Source of the DNA: Nocardioidaceae bacterium UBA4001
Lineage (GTDB): Bacteria; Actinomycetota; Actinomycetes; Propionibacteriales; Nocardioidaceae
Length of the DNA: 24,140 nucleotides
Direction of reading: 5' to 3'
Assembly (NCBI GenBank): GCA_002384855.1
Contig: DGBP01000014.1
Span: forward strand, 1 to 24,140
Shown here: positions 13,658 through 21,636 of the stretch, one piece after another
Layout: every line of letters starts with the position of its first letter
How positions within the stretch are numbered: position 1 is the stretch's first letter
Notes under the pieces: generated by a model
Databases searched by the model: none
The model's input: only the letters and a program-made list of their open reading frames with translations
Told to the model about the DNA's origin: nothing
Translations under genes and position numbers: made by a program

Positions 13658-15472
13658 ATGGCCGATCGCTTCTCCAGTCCCTTCGACATCCCGACTCCCG
13701 AGGGGGCGGATGGCTGGCAGGACCTGTACACCTACTCGTCGCTGTTCTGCGAGGAACGCCGCGACTACGAGGACGCCGCCTTCTGGTTCCACGACGGCGT
13801 CCACTGGCCGGAGGCGCTGACGCCGTGGGACACCACGTTCCTGGAGTTCGCACTGGCCTCCCTGTCGCAGTACAACACCCGGCACTACCTCATCCCGCCG
13901 GCCTACGGCGTCGACTTCCGCATCCTCAACGGGTACGTCTACCTGAGCCCGGTCCCCGCCCCGGCCGAGGAGATCGAAGCCCGGGTGCCGTTGTTCATGG
14001 AGCGCGCTGGGTTCTACTTCGGCAACTGGGACCGGCTCTACGACGACTGGCTGGTCAAGATCCGTGACCTGGTCAAGGAGATGACCGAGCTGTCGTTCGC
14101 GCCGCTTCCCGACATGGAGGACATGGAGGTCATCACCTCCGGGGCGGGCAAGGGCTCCGGCAACGAGCTGCTCGCGTCCTACCATCGACTCCTCGACCTG
14201 GCACTGACGCTCTGGCAGTACCACTTCGAGTTCCTCAACCTCGGCTACGCCGCCTACCTCGACTTCTTCGGGTTCTGCAAGAGCGCCTTCCCCTCCATCC
14301 CGGATCTGGCCATCGCCAAGATGGTCGCCGGAGTCGACGTCGACCTGTTCCGGCCGGACGACGAGCTCAAGAAGCTCGCCCGGCTCGCCGTCTCCTCCGG
14401 GATCGACAACCGCTTCGACGCGGGTGACGTGGCGACCATCTGGGAAAAGCTGGAGTCGGACGAGCCGGGGCGTGCCTGGATCGCCGAGTGGGAGAAGGCC
14501 GCGGAGCCGTGGTTCAACTTCTCGACCGGATCGGGGTTCTACCACACTGACAGGATCTGGATCGAGAACATCGAGGTCCCGGTCGGCTACATCACCGACT
14601 ACATCGCCAAGGTCAAGGAGGGCGCGGACCTGAACCGCCCGGTCGCTGCCCTGCACGCCGAGCGCGATCGGGTCGTCGGCGAGTACCGCGAGCTCCTGGA
14701 CTCCGACGAGGACCGGGGGGCGTTCGACGCCAAGCTCGGCCTCTCGCGCACGGTGTTCCCGTACGTGGAGAACCACAACTTCTACGTCGAACACTGGGCG
14801 CACTCGGTGCTCTGGCGCAAGATGCGCGACCTGGGCAAGGTCCTCGAGGCGGCCGGTTTCATCGCGGACAGCGACGACGTGTTCATGTTCAAGCGCTCCG
14901 AGCTGGCCGACGTGCTATGGGACCTCTACGCGGGCTGGGCGGTGGGCGCGCCGTCGCGCGGACCCGGTTACTGGCCCTCAGAGATCCAGCGCCGGCGCAC
15001 CATTCACCGGGCGCTCAAGGAGTGGCCGGCCCCGCCGGCCCTCGGGGTCCCGCCGGAGGTCGTGACCGAGCCGTTCACGGTCATGCTGTGGGGGATCACG
15101 TCGGACTCGGTGGCGGCCTGGCTGAGCTCGGGCGAGGGCGACGACGACGGTGGGCTCAGCGGGTTCGCCGCGTCACCGGGCCTGGTCGAGGGACCTGCCA
15201 GGGTGATCTTCTCTGCTGACCAGATCGGCGAGATCGAGGACGGCGAGATCTTGGTGGCCCCCCTGACAGCGCCGTCGTGGGCGCCGATCTTCGGGAAGAT
15301 CAAGGCAACCGTCACCGACGTCGGCGGCATGATGAGCCACGCGGCCATCGTCTGTCGCGAGTACGGCCTCCCTGCCGTCACCGGCACTGCGTACGGAACC
15401 AAGACGATCAAGACCGGCCAGATCCTCAGGGTCGACGGCAATACTGGCAAGGTCACGGTCCTCGACGGCTGA
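13658..15472 (+). CDS. PEP-utiliser swivelling-histidine subunit of an aryl phosphotransferase
   Basis: This 604-aa protein has a C-terminal (about residues 490-604) PEP-utiliser mobile domain, with the phospho-histidine motif TDVGGMMSHAAIVCREYGL (His561) and PAVTGT. The first ~470 residues form a mainly helical, Trp/Tyr/Phe-rich domain (WFHDGVHWPEA, WQYHFEFLNLGYAAYLDFF, YVENHNFYVEHWAHSVLWRKM). This resembles the substrate-binding part of phenylphosphate synthase subunit 1 and CreHI/HpeHI-type kinases. The expected reaction is transfer of a phosphoryl group from His561 to the hydroxyl of a phenolic substrate. The ATG has a TGAGGAGGT site. It lies 90 bases after the ATP-grasp gene, the largest gap in the operon. 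No gene for the CBS-domain third subunit of phenylphosphate synthase is present. Confidence 0.88.
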   Translation: MADRFSSPFDIPTPEGADGWQDLYTYSSLFCEERRDYEDAAFWFHDGVHWPEALTPWDTTFLEFALASLSQYNTRHYLIPPAYGVDFRILNGYVYLSPVPAPAEEIEARVPLFMERAGFYFGNWDRLYDDWLVKIRDLVKEMTELSFAPLPDMEDMEVITSGAGKGSGNELLASYHRLLDLALTLWQYHFEFLNLGYAAYLDFFGFCKSAFPSIPDLAIAKMVAGVDVDLFRPDDELKKLARLAVSSGIDNRFDAGDVATIWEKLESDEPGRAWIAEWEKAAEPWFNFSTGSGFYHTDRIWIENIEVPVGYITDYIAKVKEGADLNRPVAALHAERDRVVGEYRELLDSDEDRGAFDAKLGLSRTVFPYVENHNFYVEHWAHSVLWRKMRDLGKVLEAAGFIADSDDVFMFKRSELADVLWDLYAGWAVGAPSRGPGYWPSEIQRRRTIHRALKEWPAPPALGVPPEVVTEPFTVMLWGITSDSVAAWLSSGEGDDDGGLSGFAASPGLVEGPARVIFSADQIGEIEDGEILVAPLTAPSWAPIFGKIKATVTDVGGMMSHAAIVCREYGLPAVTGTAYGTKTIKTGQILRVDGNTGKVTVLDG

Positions 15473-15514
15473 CCTGCCCCCCACACCCCCGATCCCTGGA
15501 GAAGGAGACACCTC

Positions 15515-16771
15515 ATGCTCACCGTCGAGCAGAACGAAGAACTGACAAGTGTCGGCCCCGGCACCCGCATGGGCGAACTGCTGCGCCGCTACTGGTACCC
15601 CATCGCATTCGAGCAGGACTTCGACACGAAGCCCAGCAAGACCGTCCGACTGCTGGGTGAGAACTGGACGCTCTACAAGACCCCGTCCGGGAGGTACGGG
15701 ATCATCGGTGAGTCGTGCCCGCACCGACGAGCCTCGCTCACCTACGGCGTCGTGCACGAGGACGGAATCCGGTGCGGCTACCACGGATGGAAGTACGACT
15801 TCGACGGACAGTGCGTCGAACAGCCGGCCGAGAACGACAACACGACCTTCCGCGACAAGATCAAGGCCAAGGCCGGCTCCGCCCAGACCCTTGGTGGAAT
15901 GGTCTGGGTCTACGTCGGGCCCGCCCCGGTCCCCGAGCTTCCTCGTTTCGACGTCTACGTCCTGGACGGAATCCGCGACATCGGCGTGGCGACGCTGCCA
16001 TGCAACTGGTTCCAGATCATGGAGAACTCGGTCGACCCTCACCACGTCGAGTGGTTGCACGGCGCCTACTTCGAGTTCCTCGGGCAGACCCAGGGGTTCG
16101 AGGCGCCCAAGTCGTTCCAGAAGAAGCACATCAAGGTCTCCTTCGACGAGTTCCCGTACGGCATCATCAAGCGCCGCGTGCTCGAGGGGCACTCCGAGGC
16201 CGACGACGACTGGGCGGTCGGCCACCCGCTCATGTTCCCCTACGGCATGCGGGTGGGAGGTCAGTGGATCGACCAGATGCAGATCCGAGTCCCGATCGAT
16301 GACACCACCACGTGGAAGCTCTTCTACTCGTTGCACCACCCGGAGGGGGGCACGTGGGAGAAGCAGGACCGCCCCGTGGTCTACGACTACGAGTGGATCG
16401 ACGAGAACGGCGAGTTCATCACCGACTACGTCGAAGGGCAGGACGTGATGGCGTGGGTGTCTCAGGGGGCGATCACCGATCGCACCCAGGAGCACCTCGG
16501 CCGCTCGGACCAGGGCATCGCCATGCTGCGGAAGATGTTCAAGGAGGCCATGGCGGCCGTCGAGGACGGGGAGGACCCGCCGGGGGTGGTGCGCGAGAAG
16601 CACGAGGTGATCGAGCTGCCCTGTGAGAAGGACAAGTTCGGTGCGGGCACCGCTTTCACCGATCAGTGGATCAACGGCGGCTCGATGAAGTACAGCCCCA
16701 TCCGCGACCAGCTGCTGGCGCTCCACCGTGACGCGGCCATGGCGCGCGAGAAGGCCGGGTCCGGTGCGTGA
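15515..16771 (+). CDS. Rieske non-haem iron oxygenase, large subunit (phthalate-dioxygenase type)
   Basis: This 418-aa oxygenase opens with GTRMGELLRRYWYP, typical of the phthalate 4,5-dioxygenase/VanA-like homomeric class. The Rieske cluster ligands are Cys68, His70, Cys87 and His90 (CPH...CGYHGW). The catalytic iron ligands are His177 and His182 in NSVDPHHVEWLH, with bridging Asp174, and Asp332 in EHLGRSDQG. It uses O2 and electrons from a reductase to hydroxylate, dihydroxylate or O-demethylate anionic aromatics. No small (beta) subunit is present, as expected for this class. A GAAGGAG site precedes the ATG. Placed between an aryl kinase and its own reductase, it probably acts on an aryl phosphate; this is inferred. 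Confidence 0.92.
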   Translation: MLTVEQNEELTSVGPGTRMGELLRRYWYPIAFEQDFDTKPSKTVRLLGENWTLYKTPSGRYGIIGESCPHRRASLTYGVVHEDGIRCGYHGWKYDFDGQCVEQPAENDNTTFRDKIKAKAGSAQTLGGMVWVYVGPAPVPELPRFDVYVLDGIRDIGVATLPCNWFQIMENSVDPHHVEWLHGAYFEFLGQTQGFEAPKSFQKKHIKVSFDEFPYGIIKRRVLEGHSEADDDWAVGHPLMFPYGMRVGGQWIDQMQIRVPIDDTTTWKLFYSLHHPEGGTWEKQDRPVVYDYEWIDENGEFITDYVEGQDVMAWVSQGAITDRTQEHLGRSDQGIAMLRKMFKEAMAAVEDGEDPPGVVREKHEVIELPCEKDKFGAGTAFTDQWINGGSMKYSPIRDQLLALHRDAAMAREKAGSGA

Positions 16772-17060
16772 CATCCACGAGGAAGCACGACGCGCGGCCC
16801 ACCACGGGCCCATGCCCGCGCTCCCTCCCGATCCGCACCGCCTCCCACCGCCGGGCGACTGGTTCGCGTCCGACGCGGCCCATCACCTCCTCGACAAGCC
16901 GAAGTTCTGCCCGCAGTGTTCCGCCTCCCTCGACCGGGGCCTGATCTCGGAGTGGTGGAGCGGCGACGACCGCGTCTTCCTGACCTGGTGCGCCGAATGT
17001 CGCTGGACCGGCAACGTGGTCCTGTTCTCCCGGGCGACGATCGAGGAACCGGAGCACTGA
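16764..17060 (+). CDS. 98-aa zinc-ribbon protein
   Basis: The GTG at 16764 overlaps the oxygenase gene by eight bases. The protein has a Pro/His-rich N-terminus, then GDWFASDAAHHLLD. A four-cysteine zinc-ribbon follows: FCPQC (Cys49, Cys52) and WCAEC (Cys76, Cys79), separated by 23 residues and ending WTGNVVLFSR. I do not recognise a named family. Its tight coupling between the Rieske oxygenase and the reductase module suggests an accessory subunit, assembly factor or electron-transfer scaffold (the cysteines could also hold iron, rubredoxin-like, though a typical rubredoxin uses different spacing). No transmembrane or signal segment is seen. Confidence 0.75.
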   Translation: MRDIHEEARRAAHHGPMPALPPDPHRLPPPGDWFASDAAHHLLDKPKFCPQCSASLDRGLISEWWSGDDRVFLTWCAECRWTGNVVLFSRATIEEPEH

Positions 17061-17061
17061 G

Positions 17062-17727
17062 ATGACTCAGCCCGCCCTGGTGCTGGACTTCGGTGGTCCG
17101 GTGCTGCTGACTCCCTTCGAGCTCGTCGCGGGCGAGCCGGGCACACCGGCATACGAGCTGCTCCACCAGCGGGGCCCGCTTGCCCCCCGGGAGCACCCCG
17201 ACCCGGTGTGGGAAGACCTGCAGGCAGGGCGCATAACCGAACGTGCCTACTGGGCCGCCCGGGCGGAGCAGTGGCACCAGTCGGGGGGACACGAGCCGGA
17301 CATCCGGTCCATGATCGCGCACCTCTACGAGCCGCCGCGGCCCGCGCTGGTGCGCGATCAAGCCCGCGCCCTGGTCCGCGACGCCCACGACGCCGGGCAT
17401 CGCGTTGGAATCCTCACCAACGACCTTCGAGCCTTCCACTCCGAGCACTGGATCGAGCGGATCGAGATCGTGGGGGACGTGGACGTGGTCGTCGACGGGT
17501 CCGTCGAGGGGCACCTCAAGCCGGCCCCACGGCTCTACGAGCTGCTCTCCGAGCGTCTGGGCGTCTCCTACGCCGACATGGTGTTCCTGGACGACCAGGC
17601 GTCCAACATCCGCGGCGCCGAGTCTCTGGGCATCTCGTCAGTGTGGTTTGACGTCGCCGATCCGGACACCTCGTTCGCCGAGGTGCGCAAGCTACTCGGC
17701 CTGTCCCCAGGTGTGTCCAGTGGTTGA
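17062..17727 (+). CDS. HAD-superfamily hydrolase with altered motif I
   Basis: This 221-aa protein shows HAD motifs in order. Motif I is LVLDFGGPVLL (Asp9 is the nucleophile position), motif II is ILTND, motif III is the Lys-Pro in LKPAPRLYELL, and motif IV is FLDDQASN. The residue two after the nucleophile, normally an acidic Asp in phosphatases, is Gly. The 'DFGG' form is known in several HAD subgroups and may mean weak or non-phosphatase activity. The start is one base after the zinc-ribbon stop, and the last eight bases overlap the reductase gene. Inside an operon that probably makes aryl phosphates, a phosphatase or phospho-binding role is suggested. It is the second phosphatase-class protein beside the histidine phosphatase at 11397. 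Confidence 0.82.
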   Translation: MTQPALVLDFGGPVLLTPFELVAGEPGTPAYELLHQRGPLAPREHPDPVWEDLQAGRITERAYWAARAEQWHQSGGHEPDIRSMIAHLYEPPRPALVRDQARALVRDAHDAGHRVGILTNDLRAFHSEHWIERIEIVGDVDVVVDGSVEGHLKPAPRLYELLSERLGVSYADMVFLDDQASNIRGAESLGISSVWFDVADPDTSFAEVRKLLGLSPGVSSG

Positions 17728-18688
17728 GCAGCGCGAGCTCCGAGTCACACAGATGACGCTGGAGGCTGAAGGGGTGCTCTCCCTGCGCCTGTCGCGGATC
17801 GAGGGCAACAAGCCCCTGCCCGCGTGGGAACCCGGCGCCCACATCGACGTGTACGTGCCCGACGGCACGACCCGGCAGTACTCTCTGTGCGGCGATCCGC
17901 GTGACCTCGCGTCCTGGCAGATCGCTGTGCTGCGGGAGCCCCAGGGCCGTGGGGGTTCCGCGTTCATCCACGACCAGTTGCGGGTCGGAGACCGGCTGCT
18001 TGTGACCCGGCCGAAGCAAAGCTTTGCCCTCGAGGACGCGACCTTCCACGCGCTGGTCGCCGGTGGCGTGGGGATCACGCCGATCATGGCCTTCGCCGAG
18101 CACCTCGACCGCGAGGGGCGCCCGTTCCGGCTCATCTACGGCGGCCGTACCGAGAGCACGATGGCGTTCCGGGAGCGGCTGCGCGTGCTCGGCGATCGGG
18201 TCACGTTCCTCGCCGAGGACCGCGACGGCCGGCCGGATCTCGACAACGTGGTGAAGCAACTGCCCGAGGGTGGATTGATCTACGTGTGCGGTCCGCTCGC
18301 GCTGCTGCGTGCCGTGCAGTCGGCGGCCGAGGCCGCGCACGGGCCCGACCAGGACCTCGTCCGGTTCGAACTGTTCAGCAGGGCAGGCGTGGAGCCGACA
18401 GAGTTCGTTCCGCTAGACGGCGACAGCTACGAGCTGGTGCTGGCGAAGACCGGCCACACTCTGCGGATGAAGCCCGACGCCAACATTCTCGAGACCGTGC
18501 TCGCACTGGGGATCGAGGTCGAGAACGACTGCCGGGACGGGATCTGCGGCTCCTGTGTCACCGCCGTGCTGTCCGGAACAGTCGACCATCGAGACCTCGT
18601 GCTGACCCGTAAGGAACAGGCGGCGATGAACAAGATGATGATCTGCTGCTCGAAACCCTCCTCCGACCGGTTGGAGCTGGACCTGTGA
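17720..18688 (+). CDS. oxygenase reductase, VanB / phthalate-dioxygenase-reductase type
   Basis: This 322-aa reductase has three modules: an FMN-binding barrel (RQYSLC, residues 52-57), an NAD(P)H-binding domain (GGVGITPIM, 115-123; YVCGP, 188-192), and a C-terminal plant-type [2Fe-2S] ferredoxin. Cluster ligands are Cys271, Cys276 and Cys279, with Cys309 (or Cys310). It passes electrons from NAD(P)H to the Rieske oxygenase directly, so no separate ferredoxin is needed. It starts at a GTG overlapping the HAD gene by eight bases and ends overlapping the hydratase start. Length and domain order are those of VanB/PDR. Its partner is clearly the oxygenase at 15515. Confidence 0.93.
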   Translation: MVEQRELRVTQMTLEAEGVLSLRLSRIEGNKPLPAWEPGAHIDVYVPDGTTRQYSLCGDPRDLASWQIAVLREPQGRGGSAFIHDQLRVGDRLLVTRPKQSFALEDATFHALVAGGVGITPIMAFAEHLDREGRPFRLIYGGRTESTMAFRERLRVLGDRVTFLAEDRDGRPDLDNVVKQLPEGGLIYVCGPLALLRAVQSAAEAAHGPDQDLVRFELFSRAGVEPTEFVPLDGDSYELVLAKTGHTLRMKPDANILETVLALGIEVENDCRDGICGSCVTAVLSGTVDHRDLVLTRKEQAAMNKMMICCSKPSSDRLELDL

Positions 18689-19488
18689 CGGACACGCGCA
18701 TGGATGCCGGGACCCGAACCGAGGCCGCGCGACAGCTGCTTGACGCCTACAAGACCGGTCAACCGATCGCGCCGCTCACCTCGACTCATCACGGCCTGAG
18801 CCTCGAGGACGCCTACGCCATCCAGCTGCTGCAGATCGAAGAACTACTCGCGGGCGGACGCACTGTGAAGGGCCACAAGGTGGGACTGACCAGCGCGGCG
18901 ATGCAACGGCTGCTCGGCGTGGACGAACCGGACTTCGGCCACCTGCTCGACGACTTCTTCTACCTCGAGCACGAGCCGATCCCCATGGATCGCTTCCTTC
19001 AACCGCGGATCGAGCCGGAGGTCGCGTTCGTCCTGAAGGCACCGCTGCGCGGCCCAGGAGTGACCGTCCACGAAGCCATAGCCGCCGTCGATTTCGCGCT
19101 GCCGGCGCTCGAGATCGTGGACAGCCGGATCGCAGACTGGAAGATCGGCCTCTTGGACACGATCGCCGACAACGCCAGCTCCGGTGCGGTCGTCCTCGGA
19201 TCCACCCCCACGCCGCTCCATGACATCGACCTCCGCCTTGCTGGTGCCGTCATGACCCGCAACGGGACCGTGGTCGGCACCGGAGCCGGGGGAGCCGTGC
19301 TGGGGTCACCCATCACCTCGCTGGTCTGGCTCGCCAACACGGTCGGTGCACGAGGAGTGACGCTCGAGAAGGGGCATGTGGTGCTGCCCGGATCGCTGTG
19401 CGCCATGGTCACCGTCGCCCCAGGCGACACCGTCACCGCACGCTTCAGCGGACTGGGCAGCGTCACCGCCCGCTTCGCGAGGAACTGA
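18685..19488 (+). CDS. dmpE: 2-oxopent-4-enoate hydratase (DmpE type)
   Basis: This 267-aa protein belongs to the hydratase/decarboxylase (MhpD/XylJ) family, recognised by VKGHKVGLTS, PRIEPEVAFVL (metal-binding Glu pair), ALEIVDSRIADWK and DNASSGAVVLG. It adds water to 2-hydroxypenta-2,4-dienoate to make 4-hydroxy-2-oxovalerate, with Mg2+ or Mn2+. The GTG start overlaps the reductase stop (GTGA) and has GGAG eight bases upstream. It is the first gene of a block whose order, hydratase-aldehyde dehydrogenase-aldolase-decarboxylase-tautomerase, equals dmpEFGHI. It also resembles the decarboxylase at 21636, its usual partner in a complex. Confidence 0.93.
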   Translation: MTDTRMDAGTRTEAARQLLDAYKTGQPIAPLTSTHHGLSLEDAYAIQLLQIEELLAGGRTVKGHKVGLTSAAMQRLLGVDEPDFGHLLDDFFYLEHEPIPMDRFLQPRIEPEVAFVLKAPLRGPGVTVHEAIAAVDFALPALEIVDSRIADWKIGLLDTIADNASSGAVVLGSTPTPLHDIDLRLAGAVMTRNGTVVGTGAGGAVLGSPITSLVWLANTVGARGVTLEKGHVVLPGSLCAMVTVAPGDTVTARFSGLGSVTARFARN

Positions 19489-19498
19489 AAGGACTCAG

Positions 19499-20494
19499 AT
19501 GACCAGGACGAAGGCCTCGGCGGCGATCGTCGGCCCGGGCAACATCGGCACCGACCTGATGTTCAAGCTCATCCGCCGCAGCGAGATCATCGAGCCCCGC
19601 TACATGGTGGGGGTCGACCCGACCTCGGACGGACTGGCGCGGGCCAAGCGCCTCGGGCTGGAGACCAGCGCGGACGGGGTCGACTGGCTCCTGGCCCGAG
19701 ACGAGCTGCCCGACATCGTCTTCGAGGCCACCTCGGCGAAGGCCCACCAGGCAAACGCACCTCGCTACGCCGAGGCCGGCATCCTCGCGGTCGACCTCAC
19801 ACCGGCAGCCATCGGTCCCTACCTCTGCCCGCCGGTGAACCTGTCCTTCAACCTCGACGCGGCCAACGTCAACATGATCACCTGCGGCGGCCAGGCCACC
19901 GTGCCGATGGTGCACGCCGTGTCCGCAGTCGTCCCGGTGCCATACGCCGAGATCGTGGCCTCCGTCTCCAGCCGCTCGGCCGGGCCGGGCACCCGCGCCA
20001 ACATCGACGAGTTCACCGAGACCACGGCCGCTGCCGTTGAGGAGATCGGCGGTGCGCGGCGAGGCAAGGCGATCATCATCCTCAATCCGGTCGAGCCGCC
20101 CCTGATGATGCGCAACTCCGTCTTCTGTGCCGTCCCGGCAGAGGCGGGGGAGCCCGGTGCCCTTCAGGACCAGATCCTCGAGTCGATCCACGCGATGGTC
20201 GAGACAGTCCAGGAGTACGTCGCCGGGTACCGGCTGCGCTCGGACCCCCAGTTCGACCCGGCCCGCTCGGGCTGGGGCGGCCAGGCACGAGTATTCATAC
20301 CCATCGAGGTCAAGGGCGGCGGCGACTACCTGCCCGACTACGCCGGGAACCTCGACATCATCACCGCGGCAGCAGCCCGCGTCGGGGACCTGCTCGTCGC
20401 CCACCGGCTGGGCACCGAGACGTCCTGGAAGTCTGCGGCCGACCTGGACGCGTCCGCGACCGGGGACAACCGACCCGAGAAGGCAGGTGTCTGA
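19499..20494 (+). CDS. dmpF: acetaldehyde dehydrogenase, acylating (DmpF/BphJ/HsaG type)
   Basis: This 331-aa protein has an N-terminal NAD-binding motif (VGPGNIGTDL, residues 11-20) and a catalytic Cys129 in MITCGGQAT. The C-terminal GWGGQARVFIPIEVKGGGDYLPDYAGNLDI block is typical of the aldolase-dehydrogenase complex. It converts channelled acetaldehyde, NAD+ and CoA to acetyl-CoA. The start at 19499 has GAAAGGA five bases upstream; longer in-frame versions run back into the hydratase gene and are not credible. It forms a bifunctional complex with the next gene product, and the two genes are separated by two bases. Confidence 0.95.
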   Translation: MTRTKASAAIVGPGNIGTDLMFKLIRRSEIIEPRYMVGVDPTSDGLARAKRLGLETSADGVDWLLARDELPDIVFEATSAKAHQANAPRYAEAGILAVDLTPAAIGPYLCPPVNLSFNLDAANVNMITCGGQATVPMVHAVSAVVPVPYAEIVASVSSRSAGPGTRANIDEFTETTAAAVEEIGGARRGKAIIILNPVEPPLMMRNSVFCAVPAEAGEPGALQDQILESIHAMVETVQEYVAGYRLRSDPQFDPARSGWGGQARVFIPIEVKGGGDYLPDYAGNLDIITAAAARVGDLLVAHRLGTETSWKSAADLDASATGDNRPEKAGV

Positions 20495-20496
20495 CC

Positions 20497-21636
20497 GTGG
20501 GCGACATGACGATCCGACCGGAGGATGTCCCCGTCGTCGGCCGTGAGGTCACCGAGACCGAGGTGCGCGATCACGCGAGCTCCGCCGGAGGTCCGACGGA
20601 CCTGCGGATCACCGACTCCACGCTTCGGGACGGCTCCCACGCGATGAGCCACCAGTTCACCGAGGCACAGGTGCGTGGGGTGGTCTCCGCATTGGACCGA
20701 GCCGGCGTGCAGGTCATCGAGGTGAGTCACGGTGACGGGCTCGGCGGCTCGAGCTTCAACTACGGGTTCAGCCTGGTCGACGAGTTCGACCTCATCGGCG
20801 CCGCCGTGGAGGAGGCGACGCAGGCGAGGATCGCCATCTTGATGCTGCCCGGCCTCGCCACCGTCAAGCACCTCAAACGGGCGCACGCCGTAGGGGCCTC
20901 GGTGGCCAGGATCGCCACCCACTGCACCGAGGCCGACGTCTCCGTCCAGCACTTCGGCGAGGCTCGGGCTCTCGGGATGGAGACCGTAGGCTTCCTGATG
21001 CTGGCGCACCGGGCATCCCCGGAGGTGCTGGCTGCCAATGCCCGCACCATGGTGGACGCGGGGGCCCAGTGCGTCTACGTCGTCGACTCAGCGGGGGCCC
21101 TCGTGCTCGCCGGTGCGCAGGAGCGGGTCCGCGCTGTCGTGGACGAGATAGGTCGCGACGGTGCCCAGGTGGGCTTCCACGGACACCAGAACCTGAGCAT
21201 GGGCGTCGCCAACTCGGTCCTTGCCTACCAGGCGGGGGCGAAGCAGATCGACGGGGCGCTGTGCGCTCTCGGCGCCGGCGCGGGCAACTCTCCCACCGAG
21301 GTGCTCGCCGCGACCTTCGAGCGCATGGGGATCCGGACCGGCGTCGACCTGGGGGAGGTGCTCTCGGCCGCCGAGGAGGTCGTTCGGCCTTTCATCCCGC
21401 GACTCCCGTGGATGGACCGGTCCTCGATCACCCAGGGCTACGCGGGGGTCTACTCCTCGTTCCTGCTGCACGCCGAGCGAGCAGCAGAGCGGTACGCCGT
21501 ACCGGCGCACGCGATCCTGCAGCGCGTCGGCGAGCACGGCTACGTGGGAGGGCAGGAGGACATGATCATCGACATCGCACTGCAGCTCGCCGAGGAGCAG
21601 TCCCTCGGCGACCTCGCCGCAGTGGGGGTCCGCTGA
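20497..21636 (+). CDS. dmpG: 4-hydroxy-2-oxovalerate aldolase (DmpG/BphI/HsaF type)
   Basis: This 379-aa TIM-barrel aldolase has active-site Arg44, Asp45 and His48 in STLRDGSHAM, metal-binding histidines in GFHGHQNLSMGVAN, and the C-terminal communication domain that contacts the dehydrogenase. It splits 4-hydroxy-2-oxovalerate into pyruvate and acetaldehyde, which is channelled to the preceding gene product. The GTG at 20497 is used because of the upstream AGGTG; an ATG at 20506 is possible. It is about 30 residues longer at the N-terminus than the BphI type. The stop shares bases with the next start (TGATG). Confidence 0.94.
   Translation: MGDMTIRPEDVPVVGREVTETEVRDHASSAGGPTDLRITDSTLRDGSHAMSHQFTEAQVRGVVSALDRAGVQVIEVSHGDGLGGSSFNYGFSLVDEFDLIGAAVEEATQARIAILMLPGLATVKHLKRAHAVGASVARIATHCTEADVSVQHFGEARALGMETVGFLMLAHRASPEVLAANARTMVDAGAQCVYVVDSAGALVLAGAQERVRAVVDEIGRDGAQVGFHGHQNLSMGVANSVLAYQAGAKQIDGALCALGAGAGNSPTEVLAATFERMGIRTGVDLGEVLSAAEEVVRPFIPRLPWMDRSSITQGYAGVYSSFLLHAERAAERYAVPAHAILQRVGEHGYVGGQEDMIIDIALQLAEEQSLGDLAAVGVR

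Noticed and set aside
12797..14803. 668-codon minus-strand open frame across the kinase genes
   Set aside because: It crosses two well-supported plus-strand genes and an intergenic gap, has shadow composition (Val/Asp/Gly/Leu-rich) and no recognisable domain.
12452..15472. Ordinary PEP synthase or pyruvate phosphate dikinase split by a frameshift
   Set aside because: The two parts have separate strong ribosome sites, a 90-base spacer and no PEP/pyruvate barrel; the central helical domain is that of aryl kinases.
15173..16813. 546-codon minus-strand frame opposite the Rieske oxygenase
   Set aside because: Antisense shadow; the plus strand carries all Rieske and iron ligands.
16764..17060. 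Rubredoxin
   Set aside because: The 23-residue spacing between the CxxC pairs is within a possible range, but the typical rubredoxin signatures around the cysteines (CxxCGY and CPxCG) are missing.
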